Made by a program: the position numbers and the translations under genes
The notes under the pieces: model-generated
Seen by the model: only the letters and a program-made list of their open reading frames with translations
Database searches by the model: none
What the model was told of the DNA's origin: nothing
NCBI RefSeq assembly: GCF_000478275.1
Contig: NZ_ASJB01000083.1
Coordinates: forward strand, 124,001-188,000
Direction: 5' to 3'
DNA: 64,000 nt
DNA from: Amycolatopsis orientalis DSM 40040 = KCTC 9412
GTDB taxonomy: Bacteria; Actinomycetota; Actinomycetes; Mycobacteriales; Pseudonocardiaceae
Part shown: piece by piece, positions 50,242 through 60,041 of the stretch
Numbering within the stretch: the stretch's first letter is position 1
Layout: each line of letters begins with the position of its first letter

Positions 50242-51535
50242 CGCCGCTCGCCACGCCGGACGTGTCCCCGAAACCGGACTCGCCGGTCCAGCTGCCCACC
50301 TCCACGTGCGCGTTGAACGGTTTCCCCTCGGCGTCGCGCATCGGCGGCCGCCGGTGCGCGAGGTGCAGGAAGACGTCGTCGTACTGTGTGACATCGCCCG
50401 CCGCGGAGATGCGGTAGAGCATGTCCTCGTCCTCGCCGCCCCAGCCCTTGTAGCGTTCGTCGAAGCCGCCGATGCGGTGGAAGATCTCCGGCCGCGTCCA
50501 CAGGCACGCGCCGGGGACGTCGCGCAACAGCAGTCCGCGTGCCCCGGCCAGCGGCGCCTCCGGGGTCTTCTCGCCGCATCGCCGTTCGATCAGCCAATCG
50601 CTCGACGGCGCGTCCAGCGACAGCATTTCGGTATGCGGCAGATGCGCGTCGGCGCGCCGGTCGGCGAAACGCGCGTGGTTGCGCTCCAGGAATTCCCGGT
50701 CCACCAGGATGTCCGCGTCGAGCAGGCACAGGGTCTTCGCCGCACCGAGGGTTTCGCGTACGCCCACGTTCAGCGTCCAGGACTTGTTGAACGGTCCCTC
50801 GCCCTTGATGTGCACGTAGTGGTCGGCCAGCGGCTCGACGACGTGCTTCCAGCGCGGTTTCCCGTCGAACTCGACGACGGTGACGCGGTACCGGTCGGCC
50901 GGGAAGGTCTGGTCGCGCAACGCGAGCAGGCAGGCGGTCAGGTTACGGATCCGGCCCGCGCCGTCCCGATCGGACAGTGGGACGACGACGAGGATCTCGT
51001 CGCCGGTGCCGGACGGCCGTGACCGCACGCCGTTCGCGAGTTCGACCAGCCGGTCGAGACCGGCGGGCCCGGCTTCCGGTTCGTAGAGCCTGCCGCGGAA
51101 GTAGTTGATGTAGACGTTGTCGTCCGCGGCATCGGCCGCAGGGGCCAGTTTTCCGGCCAGTTCGGGGTTTTCGTCGAGCAGCGCGACGACACGCTCTTCG
51201 AGCCGGCGTTCGGCGAAGGTGTCGGTCGGCCGCGCGACGAGCCGCCGGTACACCGGATCGTGGCCGATGACGGCTTCGAGCGGGTCGACCACGGCACGGT
51301 AGAAGCGTTCGCTGTGCATCCAGTAGTCGGCGGCGACGTCCGGTACCGCGGGATCGTGGGCCAGGACGACGTACCGGACGATCCGGCCCGCGAGATCCGC
51401 GCTCCCCGGCTCGGCCTTCCGGTAAGCCGATGCCGAGGCGAAGGTCTTGCCGCCGGTGCGGGTCGGCCGGATCCGCATCGGATTGGTCGCCCGTAACACG
51501 CACATCGGGCTGCAGTCACAGGGATGTGGTTGCAC
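50234..51535 (-). CDS. GT2-family glycosyltransferase with galactosyltransferase-type C-terminal motif
   Basis: 433 aa if begun at GTG 51535, which has GGAGGAG upstream though at short spacing; ATG 51505 is the alternative. The N-terminus then holds a CDCSPMC cluster and an in-frame TTA codon; a start at the later ATG (MRIRPTRT) would remove both. The catalytic region VVVPLSDRDGAG, LDADILVD (DxD) and GGFDERYKGWGGEDEDMLYR is that of chondroitin-polymerase-like GT2 enzymes with a GT27-type end. It should transfer a hexose or amino sugar from a nucleotide donor. Coupled to the MFS gene downstream. Confidence 0.8.
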   Translation of the reverse strand: MQPHPCDCSPMCVLRATNPMRIRPTRTGGKTFASASAYRKAEPGSADLAGRIVRYVVLAHDPAVPDVAADYWMHSERFYRAVVDPLEAVIGHDPVYRRLVARPTDTFAERRLEERVVALLDENPELAGKLAPAADAADDNVYINYFRGRLYEPEAGPAGLDRLVELANGVRSRPSGTGDEILVVVPLSDRDGAGRIRNLTACLLALRDQTFPADRYRVTVVEFDGKPRWKHVVEPLADHYVHIKGEGPFNKSWTLNVGVRETLGAAKTLCLLDADILVDREFLERNHARFADRRADAHLPHTEMLSLDAPSSDWLIERRCGEKTPEAPLAGARGLLLRDVPGACLWTRPEIFHRIGGFDERYKGWGGEDEDMLYRISAAGDVTQYDDVFLHLAHRRPPMRDAEGKPFNAHVEVGSWTGESGFGDTSGVASGDE

Positions 51536-51609
51536 CGCTCCTCCACCCTTCGATTTCCTGATGACTCGGATACCGAGCGTGACAGTCGGTCGCGGAGCGG
51601 TACGTCTTC

Positions 51610-52863
51610 TCAATTGCCGACAATCTCGAAGACCTCCGGCTTCGAGGCCGCCTTTTCCCGGCGGGTGAGGAACCGCATCAACGGTCCCGTGACCGCCGTG
51701 GTGACCACGGCGACCAGAACCAGGATCGTGAACCCCAGCTGGTTGACCAGTCCGTATTTCAACCCGATGGTGGCGACGACGAGTTCGGTGACACCGCGGC
51801 AGTTCATCAGCGTGCCGAGCTGGATCGCCTGTCTGCCGGGCAATCCCGCCAGCCTGGCCGCGCCGCCGGCACCGATGAACTTGGTCAGCTGGGCCACCAC
51901 CAAGATCCCGGCGAACAGCAGCCAATGCGAGAGATCCGTACCCAGCAGGCCGATCGACGTGCTCAGCCCGACCAGCGCGAAGAACAACGGGAGCAGCACG
52001 ACGACGGTGAAGCCGCGCAATTGCGCGCTGATCCGCTCGACGACGGGGCAATCACGCGGGACCGCGGTCCCGAACAGGAAAGCGCCGAGCAACGCGTGCA
52101 GTCCGAGCATCTGGGTCAGCACGGCGAAACCGATCGCGCCGACGAGCAGCAGTACCGTCATCACCTTGTCGGACTCGATCCTGGTGACCAGCCTGCCGAG
52201 TATCCGGCGCACGACCAGCTGCGTGAAGACCACGAGCACCACGGCCAGGATCGCCGTCATGACGACGTTCCCGCCGCCGTGCTGCCCGATGCCCACCAGG
52301 ATCAGGGTGAGGGTGAGCCAGGCGATGCCGTCACCGATCGCCGCGCTGGTCAGGGAAAGCGCGCCGAGCCCGGTCCGGTCGAGGTCGAGATCGACCAGGA
52401 TCCTGGCCAGTACCGGCAGCGCCGTGATGGCCAGCGCGAGCGCGAAGAACAGCACGTAGCCGGCTTTCGGGGCGTCCGCGCCCGCCAGTACGGACGCCGC
52501 CGCGAACGCGACGCCGATCCCGGCGGCGAACGGCAGCCCCATCCCGCCCAGTACCACCGCGCCGACCAGGGACTTCCGCTCGATCCGGTCGGTGCGCAGT
52601 TCGCAGCCGAGCAGGAACATGAACACGACGAGACCGAGCTGCGCCGCTCTGTCCAAACTGGACAGGACGTCGGCAGGGAAGAGCCATGCCCCGGCCGAAG
52701 GCCAGATCAGCCCGAGCACGGAAGGGCCGAGCAGGAGGCCGCCGACGATCTCGCCGAGCACCGGCGGCTGGCCGATCCTTCGCAGGACCTCCCCGCAGAA
52801 ATGGCTCACCAGCAGGATCGCCCCGACGGCGAGCAGGAATCGCGTGATCGGTTCGATGGCCAT
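51610..52863 (-). CDS. CPA2-family cation:proton antiporter (KefB/GerN type)
   Basis: 417 aa, about 12-13 helices, without the C-terminal nucleotide-binding (RCK) domain seen in full Kef proteins. Conserved elements include LGEIVGGLLLGPSVLG, FLLGCELR and SAAIGDGIAW with the ion-coordinating Asp. It exchanges Na+ or K+ for protons. Such antiporters recur in actinomycete biosynthetic loci, presumably for pH or ion balance. ATG 52863 follows TGGAGG. Confidence 0.88.
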   Translation of the reverse strand: MAIEPITRFLLAVGAILLVSHFCGEVLRRIGQPPVLGEIVGGLLLGPSVLGLIWPSAGAWLFPADVLSSLDRAAQLGLVVFMFLLGCELRTDRIERKSLVGAVVLGGMGLPFAAGIGVAFAAASVLAGADAPKAGYVLFFALALAITALPVLARILVDLDLDRTGLGALSLTSAAIGDGIAWLTLTLILVGIGQHGGGNVVMTAILAVVLVVFTQLVVRRILGRLVTRIESDKVMTVLLLVGAIGFAVLTQMLGLHALLGAFLFGTAVPRDCPVVERISAQLRGFTVVVLLPLFFALVGLSTSIGLLGTDLSHWLLFAGILVVAQLTKFIGAGGAARLAGLPGRQAIQLGTLMNCRGVTELVVATIGLKYGLVNQLGFTILVLVAVVTTAVTGPLMRFLTRREKAASKPEVFEIVGN

Positions 52864-52894
52864 GAGCGCGCCTCTCTGGAGGAACTACGGACGC

Positions 52895-52935
52895 CGAAGG
52901 GCGTGGGCGGCCATCGAGGCCACCCACGCCCTTCG
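52895..52935 (-). terminator. Hairpin terminator after PKS 2
   Basis: Arms CGAAGGGCGTGGGCGGCC and GGCCACCCACGCCCTTCG with a 5-nt loop, 11 nt after the PKS 2 stop and before the antiporter start. Confidence 0.8.
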
Positions 52936-52945
52936 ACTGGGGAGA

Positions 52946-55900
52946 TCAGGCCGCTTCGGCCTGGTTTTCGCCCGCCCCGGCCAGTTCGGCGAGGCCGGTG
53001 TGGATGTGGTCGGCCATCGCGGCCACGGTGGGCCTGGCCCACAGGATGGTCGGCGGGAGGTCCAGCCCGTAACGCCGCTGCAACCGCACCCGCAGCGCCA
53101 CCGTCATCACCGAGTCGACACCGAGTTCGACCAGCGGCCGCTTCAGCTCGATGTCACCCGCCTCCAGGTTCAGCTCCGCCGCCACCTGTTCGCGGACGTC
53201 GCCGGTGACCTTTTCGCGAGTGTCCTCTTCGGACATGTTCGCGAAGTCGACGGTGAACCCGTTGCCCGCGTTGGCTTCGGTGCTCTCGTCGACCACCGTG
53301 AGTTCGCGGAACATCGGCAGCTTCCGCTGGTGCGGCGGCGTCGGCAGCACCCGCAGCACCGCCTGGTAGTCGGACGAGAACCGGTCACCGAACGCCCACG
53401 CCCGGAACGCCTCCGACGCGGAAACGGCTTCCAGGCCACGGGAGTTCGCTTCGAGCATGGTCGTCGCGATGTCCTGCGACAGACCGACACCGCGCCACGC
53501 CGTCCAGCCGAGGCTGATGGTGTCGTGGGTGCCGCCCGAGTTGCGGTGCGTGGCCAGCGCGTCGAGGAACGAGTTGGCCGCCGCGTAGCTCGCCTGCCCG
53601 GAAAGGCGGGCGAACTGGCCGCACGAGGAGAACAGGACGAAGAAGTCGAGCGACCCCGCCGGGAACAGCCGGTGCAGTACCAGCGCACCCCCGACCTTCG
53701 GCGCGAACACGTCGCGCAGCCCGTCCTGGTCGACCTTGTCCACCAGCGCGTCGTTGACCACACCGGCGGCGTGGATGACGCCGGTCACCGGCGGGAGACC
53801 CAGCGCGCCGGGCACCAGCGCCGACGCGACCGCGTCCTCGTCGGTGATGTCGAGCGCCAGCACGCCGACCGTGACACCCAGCGCTTCGAGCCCGAGGACG
53901 CTGTCGATCTGGTGCCGCACGTCCGGGTCGGTCACCGAAGGCCATTCCACGCGCGGCGGCAGGCCACGGCGGCCTGCCAGCAGCAGACGGCGGGCGCCGC
54001 GGTCGACCAGCCAGCGGGCGACCTCGAGCCCCAGCCCGCCGAGACCACCGGTGATCAGCACCGTGCCCGAGGGCGAGCAGTGCAGCGGGGAACCGTCCGC
54101 GCTGCGGGTGATCTGGCTCAACCGGGCCACTTCCGCGCCTCCACCGGTCAGCGAGATGACGTCCTCGTCACCGGCCGGGCCGCGGAAGACCTCGATCAGC
54201 CGCGCACCGAGGTCCGGCGCCGCGGGGTGCTCGACGTCGATCGTGCCGCCCCACAGTTCCGGATGCTCTCCGGCGATGATGCGGCCGACACCCCACAACG
54301 GGCCGTGCGCGACGGAACGTTCGTCGGTGCCCTGGCGGACGCCGCCGGTCAGCGCCCAGATCCGCTGGGTCGCGACCTCACCCTTCGACGTCGACCGCAG
54401 TTCCGCGAGCCGCTGCGCGGTGCGGAGGAGCGACCACGTCGCGCGTTCGGTCGCGTCCTCCAGCCGCTCGCCTTCCGCCGCTCGCGAAGGCGCGACGACG
54501 ACCGCGCCCGGGTTCGCGAACAGTTCCGCCGTGAGGTCGAGCGGTTCGCCGTCGACGGCGACCTCGACCGCGCTGGCGGTGACGCCGGCCGCGGTGAACT
54601 GCTCGACCAGGGTGCCGGTCGTGGCGGGCGGGCCCACCACGACGATCTGGTCGAGATCCGAGGCCAGCGTGGCTTCGGGCAGTTCGTGCCAGGAGATCTC
54701 GTGCACCAGGTCGCGCGGCAGGACCGCGGTACCCAAATGCTCGACGGCGGCGAACTTCAGGCCGATGACCTCGGAGACGATGTCGCCGTTCTCGTTGGCC
54801 ACCAGCACGTCGACGGTGTCTTCCGGCGACTTCGGCGAGCGCACGGCGTGCACGATGATCCGCGCGGGCGGCTCACCCTTCCACGCCACCTTCTCGATGC
54901 CGCGCGACATCCACAGCACGGTGGCGTGGCCGGGCGAGACCACCATCGCGCTGATCGTGAGCGCGGCGTCGATCACGTGCGCCCAGCTCGTCGCCAGCTT
55001 CGCGGGCGGCGCGACGCAGTCCATCAGCGCGAGCTGCTCGACGTCGTCGTAGTACAGCTCGCTCATGTCCCACGGGAACGCGTAGCCCTCGACACCCATC
55101 CGGCCGAACATCTCGTCGGCTTTGGTGAGCGAGCCGTTGGGCAGGCGGTCGCGGATCGTGGCGAACTCGATCCGGCCCTCCGGCACCTTCGCGCTCGTGT
55201 CGATCGAGGCGGTGGTGTGCGTGATCCACTCGTCGTCCTCGGCGCTGGTCTCGTCCGCTACCCGCGTGGCGAGCGTGAGCGACCGGCCCTCCTTGATGAC
55301 CTGGACGATGCGGGCCGGCTGCACGGCGAGCGGGGTGCGCAGCACGATGTCGGTCAGCGCCGGCGCGACCTCTTCCTCCGCCGCGAGGGCGAAGGTGTTG
55401 ATGATCGACGCCGCCGGGGTGACCTCGACCCCGACCAGGCCGTGGCTCTGCGGGTACGGACGACTGTCCATGTCGAGCCGGGTTTGCCAGACCTGCCGCG
55501 AAGGCGCGCCGGCTACCGTCATCCGGCCACCCAGCAGACTGTGGCTCTCCGGGTCATGCCCGCTCCCGAGACCCGCGGAACCCGAACCCTCGGGGAAGAT
55601 CCAATAAGGACGGTGCTGCCACGCCGCGGCCGGGATGCCCAGCAGCTCACCCTCGGGGAAGTCGCACGTCCAGTCGATCTCGACGCCCTGGGCGTGCAGC
55701 TTGGCGAGGTTGTGCAGCAGGGTGCCGACCTCGTCGGTGTCGCGCCGCAGGGTGGCGCAGCCCGCCAGGTCGTCGATACCGAGGCTCTCGGCGGTCTCGA
55801 TGATGGAGTGCGAGACGACCGGATGCGACGAGATCTCGACGAACACCCGGTGCCCGTCGGAGAACGCCGCCTCGACCGCTTCGGCGAAACGGACGGGGTT

Positions 55901-58237
55901 GCGCAGGTTGCCCGCCCAGTAATCGCCGTCGCGGGCGACGTCGGAGCGCGGATCGGTCAGCGCGGTGCTGTAGAGGCTGACCGACGGCGTGCGCGGGTTG
56001 AGCTGCCGCGCCGCGGCCGCGACCTCTTCGAGCACCGCGTCCACGTGGGTGCTGTGGAAGGCGATGTCGGTGTCGACGACCCGCATGTCGATACCCTCTT
56101 CACGCCACCGCGTGACGAGTTCCGCGATCGCGCCCTTGTCGCCGGAGACGACGGTCGACGTCGGGCTCGCGGAGATCGCCGCGACGAGGTCGGGGCGGTC
56201 ACCTAGTTTGGCCTGGACGTCGGCGAAGGACAGGCTCGCCAGCACCATGCCGCCGTCGCCCTCCAGCCGCTGCAACGCGGCCGCGCGGCGGCAGGCGAAG
56301 CGGGCGGCTTCGAGCACGTCGAGCGTCCCGGCGGCCACCGCTGCGGCGATCTCGCCGACCGAATGCCCGATGATCGCGCCCGGTTTGACACCCCGGCTGC
56401 GCCACACCTCGGCGAGACCGACCTGCATGGCGAAGGTCAGTGCCTGGACGTGTGCCGCGGTCCACGGGCCGCCGTCGAGGATGGCCTCCCGCGGCGTCCA
56501 GCCCAGCTCCTCCTGGAAGACGCCGGCCAGCGAGTCGATCGTGGCGGCGAATCCGGCGTGCTCGGCGAGCAGCTGACGGCCCATGCCGGACCACTGCGAA
56601 CCGTGCCCGGAGAAGACCCACACCGCGCCGTCGCTCTGCTGCCCCGCGCGGGCCAGCAGGATGCCCGGAGCGGGTTCGTCGACGGCGATCGCGCGGAGCC
56701 GCTCGGCCAGCTGTTCGGTGGAGGCGGCGATGACCGTGCCCCGCTGCGGAAGATGCGAACGCCGCTGCGAAAGCGTGTACCCGATCGAGCCGAGCGACGC
56801 GCCGGGGTTGGCGTCGATCCAGTCCGCGACCGAACCGGCCAGCCCGCGGAGACCCGCTTCCGACATGGCGGAGATCGGGAAGACCTTCCGCGTGCCGTCG
56901 TCGCCGTCCTTGCGTGGCCGGGTTTCCTCCGGCACGGGGCCCTCTTCGAGGACGACATGGGCGATGGTGCCGCCGACGCCGTAGCTGGAGACACCGGCAC
57001 GGCGGGTGTTGCCGCCCGCGGGCCACGGGGTGTTCTCGGCGACCAGTTTCAGACCCGAGTCCGGAGCCGAAATGGCGTCGTTGGGCTCGGTGTGCAGGCT
57101 CGGCGGGATCTGCTCGTTGCGCAGCGCCAGCACGGTCTTGATCACGCCGGTGATACCGGAACCGCCCTCGACGTGCCCGATGTTCGGCTTCACCGAGCCG
57201 ACCAGGCAGGGGTTCTCCGCCGACCGCACGGCACCGATGACGGCGGCGAGCGCCTCCACCTCTTCGCCATCACCGGTCGGGGTGCCGGTGCCGTGCGCCT
57301 CGATGTAGTCCACAGTGGACGGATCGACACCCGCCCGCTGGTAGACCTCGCGCAGCATCTGGGCCTGCGCGTCGGCGTTCGGCGCCATCATGCCCTCGGA
57401 GCGGCCGTCCTGGAAGACGCCGCTGCCGCGGATCACGGCCTGGATCGGGTCGCCGTCGCGGACCGCCTCCGAAAGGAGCTTCAGCACGATGACGCCGGCG
57501 CCCTCACCGCGGCCGTAGCCGTCGGCGTTCTTGTCGAAGGCCTTGCTCGTGCCGTCCGGCGACATCGCGCCCGCGCCTTCCAGCGCGACGTTCAGCGCCG
57601 GGGTGGCCATGATGTTGACGCCACCGACGAGCGCGATCGACGTCTCGCCTGCCCGCAGGCTCTGCGCCGCGATGTGCAGGGCCGTCAGCGAACCCGCGCA
57701 GGCGGTGTCGACGGCCATACTCGGGCCGCGGACGTCGAGGAAGTAGGAAACGCGGTTCGCGATCCCGTAGAACGTCGTGCCGTTGACCGCGTACGCGCCG
57801 GTGAGGGGAATGTCCTCCAGCAGGCGGCGGCCGTAGTCGTTCGAGTTCGCGGCGACGAACACACCGGCGTCGGAGTCGCGCAGCGAAAGCGGCGGGACAC
57901 CCGCGTCCGCCAGCGCCTCCCAGGCCAGTTCCAGGATGAATCGCTGCTGCGGGTCGAGGAAGTCCGCCTCACGCGGAGAAATGCCGAAGAAGTCGGCATC
58001 GAACCCCTCGATGTCGTCGAGGAAGGAACCACGGATCGTGGTCCCCCTCAGAATGGCCGTGGCCTGGGGACTGCCCGCGGCGTAAGCCTTCCACCGCTTT
58101 TCGGGCATGTCGCTGACGGTGCTCTTGCCATCTGCGAGGAAATCCCAGAACTTCTCGGGAGAGTCGAGGTCTGGAGCGAACCTGCAACTCATACCGATTA
58201 TCGCAATGGCTTCGTCGGGTGCTTTGTACTCGCTCAA
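52946..58237 (-). CDS. Iterative type I PKS of 6-MSA/naphthoate synthase type (copy 2)
   Basis: 1763 aa from TTG 58237, with the same GAGGAGCGAGGAC-TTG-AGCGAG leader as copy 1. Domains in the same order: KS (Cys180, His315, His355), AT (GHSVGE, Ser626; malonyl-type IAFH), DH/TH (HGLVGVEVTP), KR (GGLGGLGLEVA; YAAANSF), ACP (Ser1709). All catalytic residues I checked are intact. Parts are close to copy 1: across about 70 residues around the DH start I count three differences. The KS-AT linker differs most. It arose by duplication or gene conversion, and pairs divergently with the truncated ligase 2. Chain length and reduction pattern relative to copy 1 cannot be told by eye. Confidence 0.93.
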   Translation of the reverse strand: MSEYKAPDEAIAIIGMSCRFAPDLDSPEKFWDFLADGKSTVSDMPEKRWKAYAAGSPQATAILRGTTIRGSFLDDIEGFDADFFGISPREADFLDPQQRFILELAWEALADAGVPPLSLRDSDAGVFVAANSNDYGRRLLEDIPLTGAYAVNGTTFYGIANRVSYFLDVRGPSMAVDTACAGSLTALHIAAQSLRAGETSIALVGGVNIMATPALNVALEGAGAMSPDGTSKAFDKNADGYGRGEGAGVIVLKLLSEAVRDGDPIQAVIRGSGVFQDGRSEGMMAPNADAQAQMLREVYQRAGVDPSTVDYIEAHGTGTPTGDGEEVEALAAVIGAVRSAENPCLVGSVKPNIGHVEGGSGITGVIKTVLALRNEQIPPSLHTEPNDAISAPDSGLKLVAENTPWPAGGNTRRAGVSSYGVGGTIAHVVLEEGPVPEETRPRKDGDDGTRKVFPISAMSEAGLRGLAGSVADWIDANPGASLGSIGYTLSQRRSHLPQRGTVIAASTEQLAERLRAIAVDEPAPGILLARAGQQSDGAVWVFSGHGSQWSGMGRQLLAEHAGFAATIDSLAGVFQEELGWTPREAILDGGPWTAAHVQALTFAMQVGLAEVWRSRGVKPGAIIGHSVGEIAAAVAAGTLDVLEAARFACRRAAALQRLEGDGGMVLASLSFADVQAKLGDRPDLVAAISASPTSTVVSGDKGAIAELVTRWREEGIDMRVVDTDIAFHSTHVDAVLEEVAAAARQLNPRTPSVSLYSTALTDPRSDVARDGDYWAGNLRNPVRFAEAVEAAFSDGHRVFVEISSHPVVSHSIIETAESLGIDDLAGCATLRRDTDEVGTLLHNLAKLHAQGVEIDWTCDFPEGELLGIPAAAWQHRPYWIFPEGSGSAGLGSGHDPESHSLLGGRMTVAGAPSRQVWQTRLDMDSRPYPQSHGLVGVEVTPAASIINTFALAAEEEVAPALTDIVLRTPLAVQPARIVQVIKEGRSLTLATRVADETSAEDDEWITHTTASIDTSAKVPEGRIEFATIRDRLPNGSLTKADEMFGRMGVEGYAFPWDMSELYYDDVEQLALMDCVAPPAKLATSWAHVIDAALTISAMVVSPGHATVLWMSRGIEKVAWKGEPPARIIVHAVRSPKSPEDTVDVLVANENGDIVSEVIGLKFAAVEHLGTAVLPRDLVHEISWHELPEATLASDLDQIVVVGPPATTGTLVEQFTAAGVTASAVEVAVDGEPLDLTAELFANPGAVVVAPSRAAEGERLEDATERATWSLLRTAQRLAELRSTSKGEVATQRIWALTGGVRQGTDERSVAHGPLWGVGRIIAGEHPELWGGTIDVEHPAAPDLGARLIEVFRGPAGDEDVISLTGGGAEVARLSQITRSADGSPLHCSPSGTVLITGGLGGLGLEVARWLVDRGARRLLLAGRRGLPPRVEWPSVTDPDVRHQIDSVLGLEALGVTVGVLALDITDEDAVASALVPGALGLPPVTGVIHAAGVVNDALVDKVDQDGLRDVFAPKVGGALVLHRLFPAGSLDFFVLFSSCGQFARLSGQASYAAANSFLDALATHRNSGGTHDTISLGWTAWRGVGLSQDIATTMLEANSRGLEAVSASEAFRAWAFGDRFSSDYQAVLRVLPTPPHQRKLPMFRELTVVDESTEANAGNGFTVDFANMSEEDTREKVTGDVREQVAAELNLEAGDIELKRPLVELGVDSVMTVALRVRLQRRYGLDLPPTILWARPTVAAMADHIHTGLAELAGAGENQAEAA

Positions 58238-58454
58238 GTCCTCGCTCCTCGAAATAGGTCGCCCGATCGGAGACAACACAAAATCCCGGCGCGTCTATGT
58301 AGGGAAAGCTTCTGCCCTGACGGCCGTCTCCGGCATCTCCTCGACTGCTTGCGCGAGATCCTCGAGCGATCCCCGAGTGCGAGCGCAAGCTTCGAGACGC
58401 CCACGTGCGGGGCCCGTGGGAGTGTCCGATCGGGACCCATATCGAGGAGGAGTC

Positions 58455-59855
58455 ATGCCGGCATCAGCGGGTCGGTCGACCGGGACGGGAGTCGTGCCGT
58501 GGCCGAGAAGCGTCGCGGACCGCTATTTCGCCGAGGGCTATTGGGAAGGCCGGTCGCTGGGGACGTGGCTGGCCGAGACCGCGCGCAAGTACCCGGACGA
58601 GGTCTGCCTTGTCGACGGGGGCGTGCGGCTGACCTTCGGTGAGCTGCTGGCGAAGGCCGACGGCGCGGCGATCCGGATGAGCGCGGCGGGTATCGGCGCC
58701 GACGACCGGGTCGTCATCCAGTTGCCGAACTGCTGGGAGTTCGTCCTCACCACGGTCGCCTGTCTACGGCTCGGCGCCGTCCCGGTGTGGACGATGCCGC
58801 AGTTCCGCGCGCACGAGATCAGGGGCATCATCGCCAACGCGGAGGCGAGCGCGATCGTCGTGCCGGATGTCCACAAAGGATTCGACCACCAGGTGCTCGC
58901 CAGTGAAGTAATGCCGGATGGGCTCGTGTTCGTGGCGGGCGATGATCTCCATCCCGGCAACATCGACCTCCGGGCGTTGTTCGTCGCTGACGAACCCGTC
59001 GAGGTCTCGCAAGCGCTCGACGCGGCCGCTCCGGGCGGCGACGCCGTCGCGACCTTCCTGCTCTCCGGTGGGACGACCGGGCTGCCGAAGCTGATCCCCC
59101 GCAGCGGCAACGACCTGAGCTACATGATCAAGACGGCGTCGGAGATCTGCCGGTTCGGCCCGGACACCTCGTACCTGGCGGTACTGCCGCTGGGGCACGG
59201 ATTCGCCAATACCGGGCCGGGAATCCTGGGCGCTCTGCTCTCCGGCGGCCGGGTCGTCATCGCGCCGTCTCCGGCCCCGCACCACGCGTTGCCGCTGATC
59301 GAACGCGAGCGGATCACCGCGACGTCCGCGGTGCCCGCGATCCTGCATCGCTGGATCGAGTACCTGGACTCGGAACCGGGCATCGATCTGTCCACTTTGG
59401 AGATGATCCAGATCGGCGCTGCCGAACTGGATCCTTCGCTGGCGGCGCAGGTGCGGCCGAAGCTCGGCTGCACGTTGCAGCAGGTCTTCGGGATGGGTGA
59501 AGGACTTCTGTGCCTGACCCGGCTCGACGATCCGGACGAACTGATCCTGCACACCCAGGGCAAGCCGATCTCACCTGCGGACGAAATCCGGCTCGTGGAC
59601 GAAAAAGGCGTCCCGGTGGCGCCTGGCGAGCCCGGGTTACTGCTGGTCCGCGGCCCGTACACCACGCGCGGCTACTACCGCTCCCCCGAGCTGAACGCGC
59701 GATCGTTCGTCGACGGCGGCTGGTACGACACCGGCGACATCGTCCGGCTGACACCCGAGGGTTATCTGGTGGTTTCCGGGCGCGAGAAGGACGTCATCAA
59801 CCGAGGCGGGGAGAAGATCAACGCCGAGGAGCCGAAGGGTGCCCTCGCCGCATAA
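58455..59855 (+). CDS. Aryl-acid AMP ligase, copy 2, C-terminally truncated
   Basis: 466 aa versus 555 in copy 1. ATG 58455 follows GAGGAGG. The large N-terminal domain is complete: LLSGGTTGLPKLI, FGMGEGLL, GWYDTGDIV and GREKDVINRGGEKINAEE. Immediately after that hinge the two copies diverge: copy 2 ends in PKGALAA and a stop. The lost ~90 residues carry the catalytic lysine (PIGKVDKK in copy 1), so adenylation and thioester formation should fail unless another protein supplies the domain. A family A hairpin begins 11 nt after the stop. Could be a pseudogene or a binding protein. Confidence 0.85.
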   Translation: MPASAGRSTGTGVVPWPRSVADRYFAEGYWEGRSLGTWLAETARKYPDEVCLVDGGVRLTFGELLAKADGAAIRMSAAGIGADDRVVIQLPNCWEFVLTTVACLRLGAVPVWTMPQFRAHEIRGIIANAEASAIVVPDVHKGFDHQVLASEVMPDGLVFVAGDDLHPGNIDLRALFVADEPVEVSQALDAAAPGGDAVATFLLSGGTTGLPKLIPRSGNDLSYMIKTASEICRFGPDTSYLAVLPLGHGFANTGPGILGALLSGGRVVIAPSPAPHHALPLIERERITATSAVPAILHRWIEYLDSEPGIDLSTLEMIQIGAAELDPSLAAQVRPKLGCTLQQVFGMGEGLLCLTRLDDPDELILHTQGKPISPADEIRLVDEKGVPVAPGEPGLLLVRGPYTTRGYYRSPELNARSFVDGGWYDTGDIVRLTPEGYLVVSGREKDVINRGGEKINAEEPKGALAA

Positions 59856-59865
59856 GGGCCAGGTA

Positions 59866-59914
59866 GGTCGTGAGTGGTAATGAGGGTTAGAACCGTCATT
59901 ACCACTCACGACCC
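59866..59914. repeat. Family A hairpin repeat, copy 3
   Basis: Reverse complement of copy 1 (31622-31671) with no difference over about 48 nt. It sits 11 nt after the truncated ligase stop, so it may be involved in the truncation or serve as its terminator. Confidence 0.85.
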
Positions 59915-60041
59915 TGGACGGAGAACGTTCCCGTAGGCCAGTCCGCAACGGCTCGCAATCCGGAAGAGGCCGGACCCCGTCCGGGGCCGTTACCGTCGTT
60001 GCCGAGGAGAGGGCCGTTCCCCGGACCGGAGGTCGCATCCC

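Noticed and set aside
52592..56206. 1204-codon open frame on the plus strand opposite PKS 2
   Set aside because: It is antisense to conserved KS-AT-KR domains; Arg/Gly-rich, no domain, no ribosome site. It comes from high GC at third positions of the real gene. The same holds for 25048-27600 opposite PKS 1.
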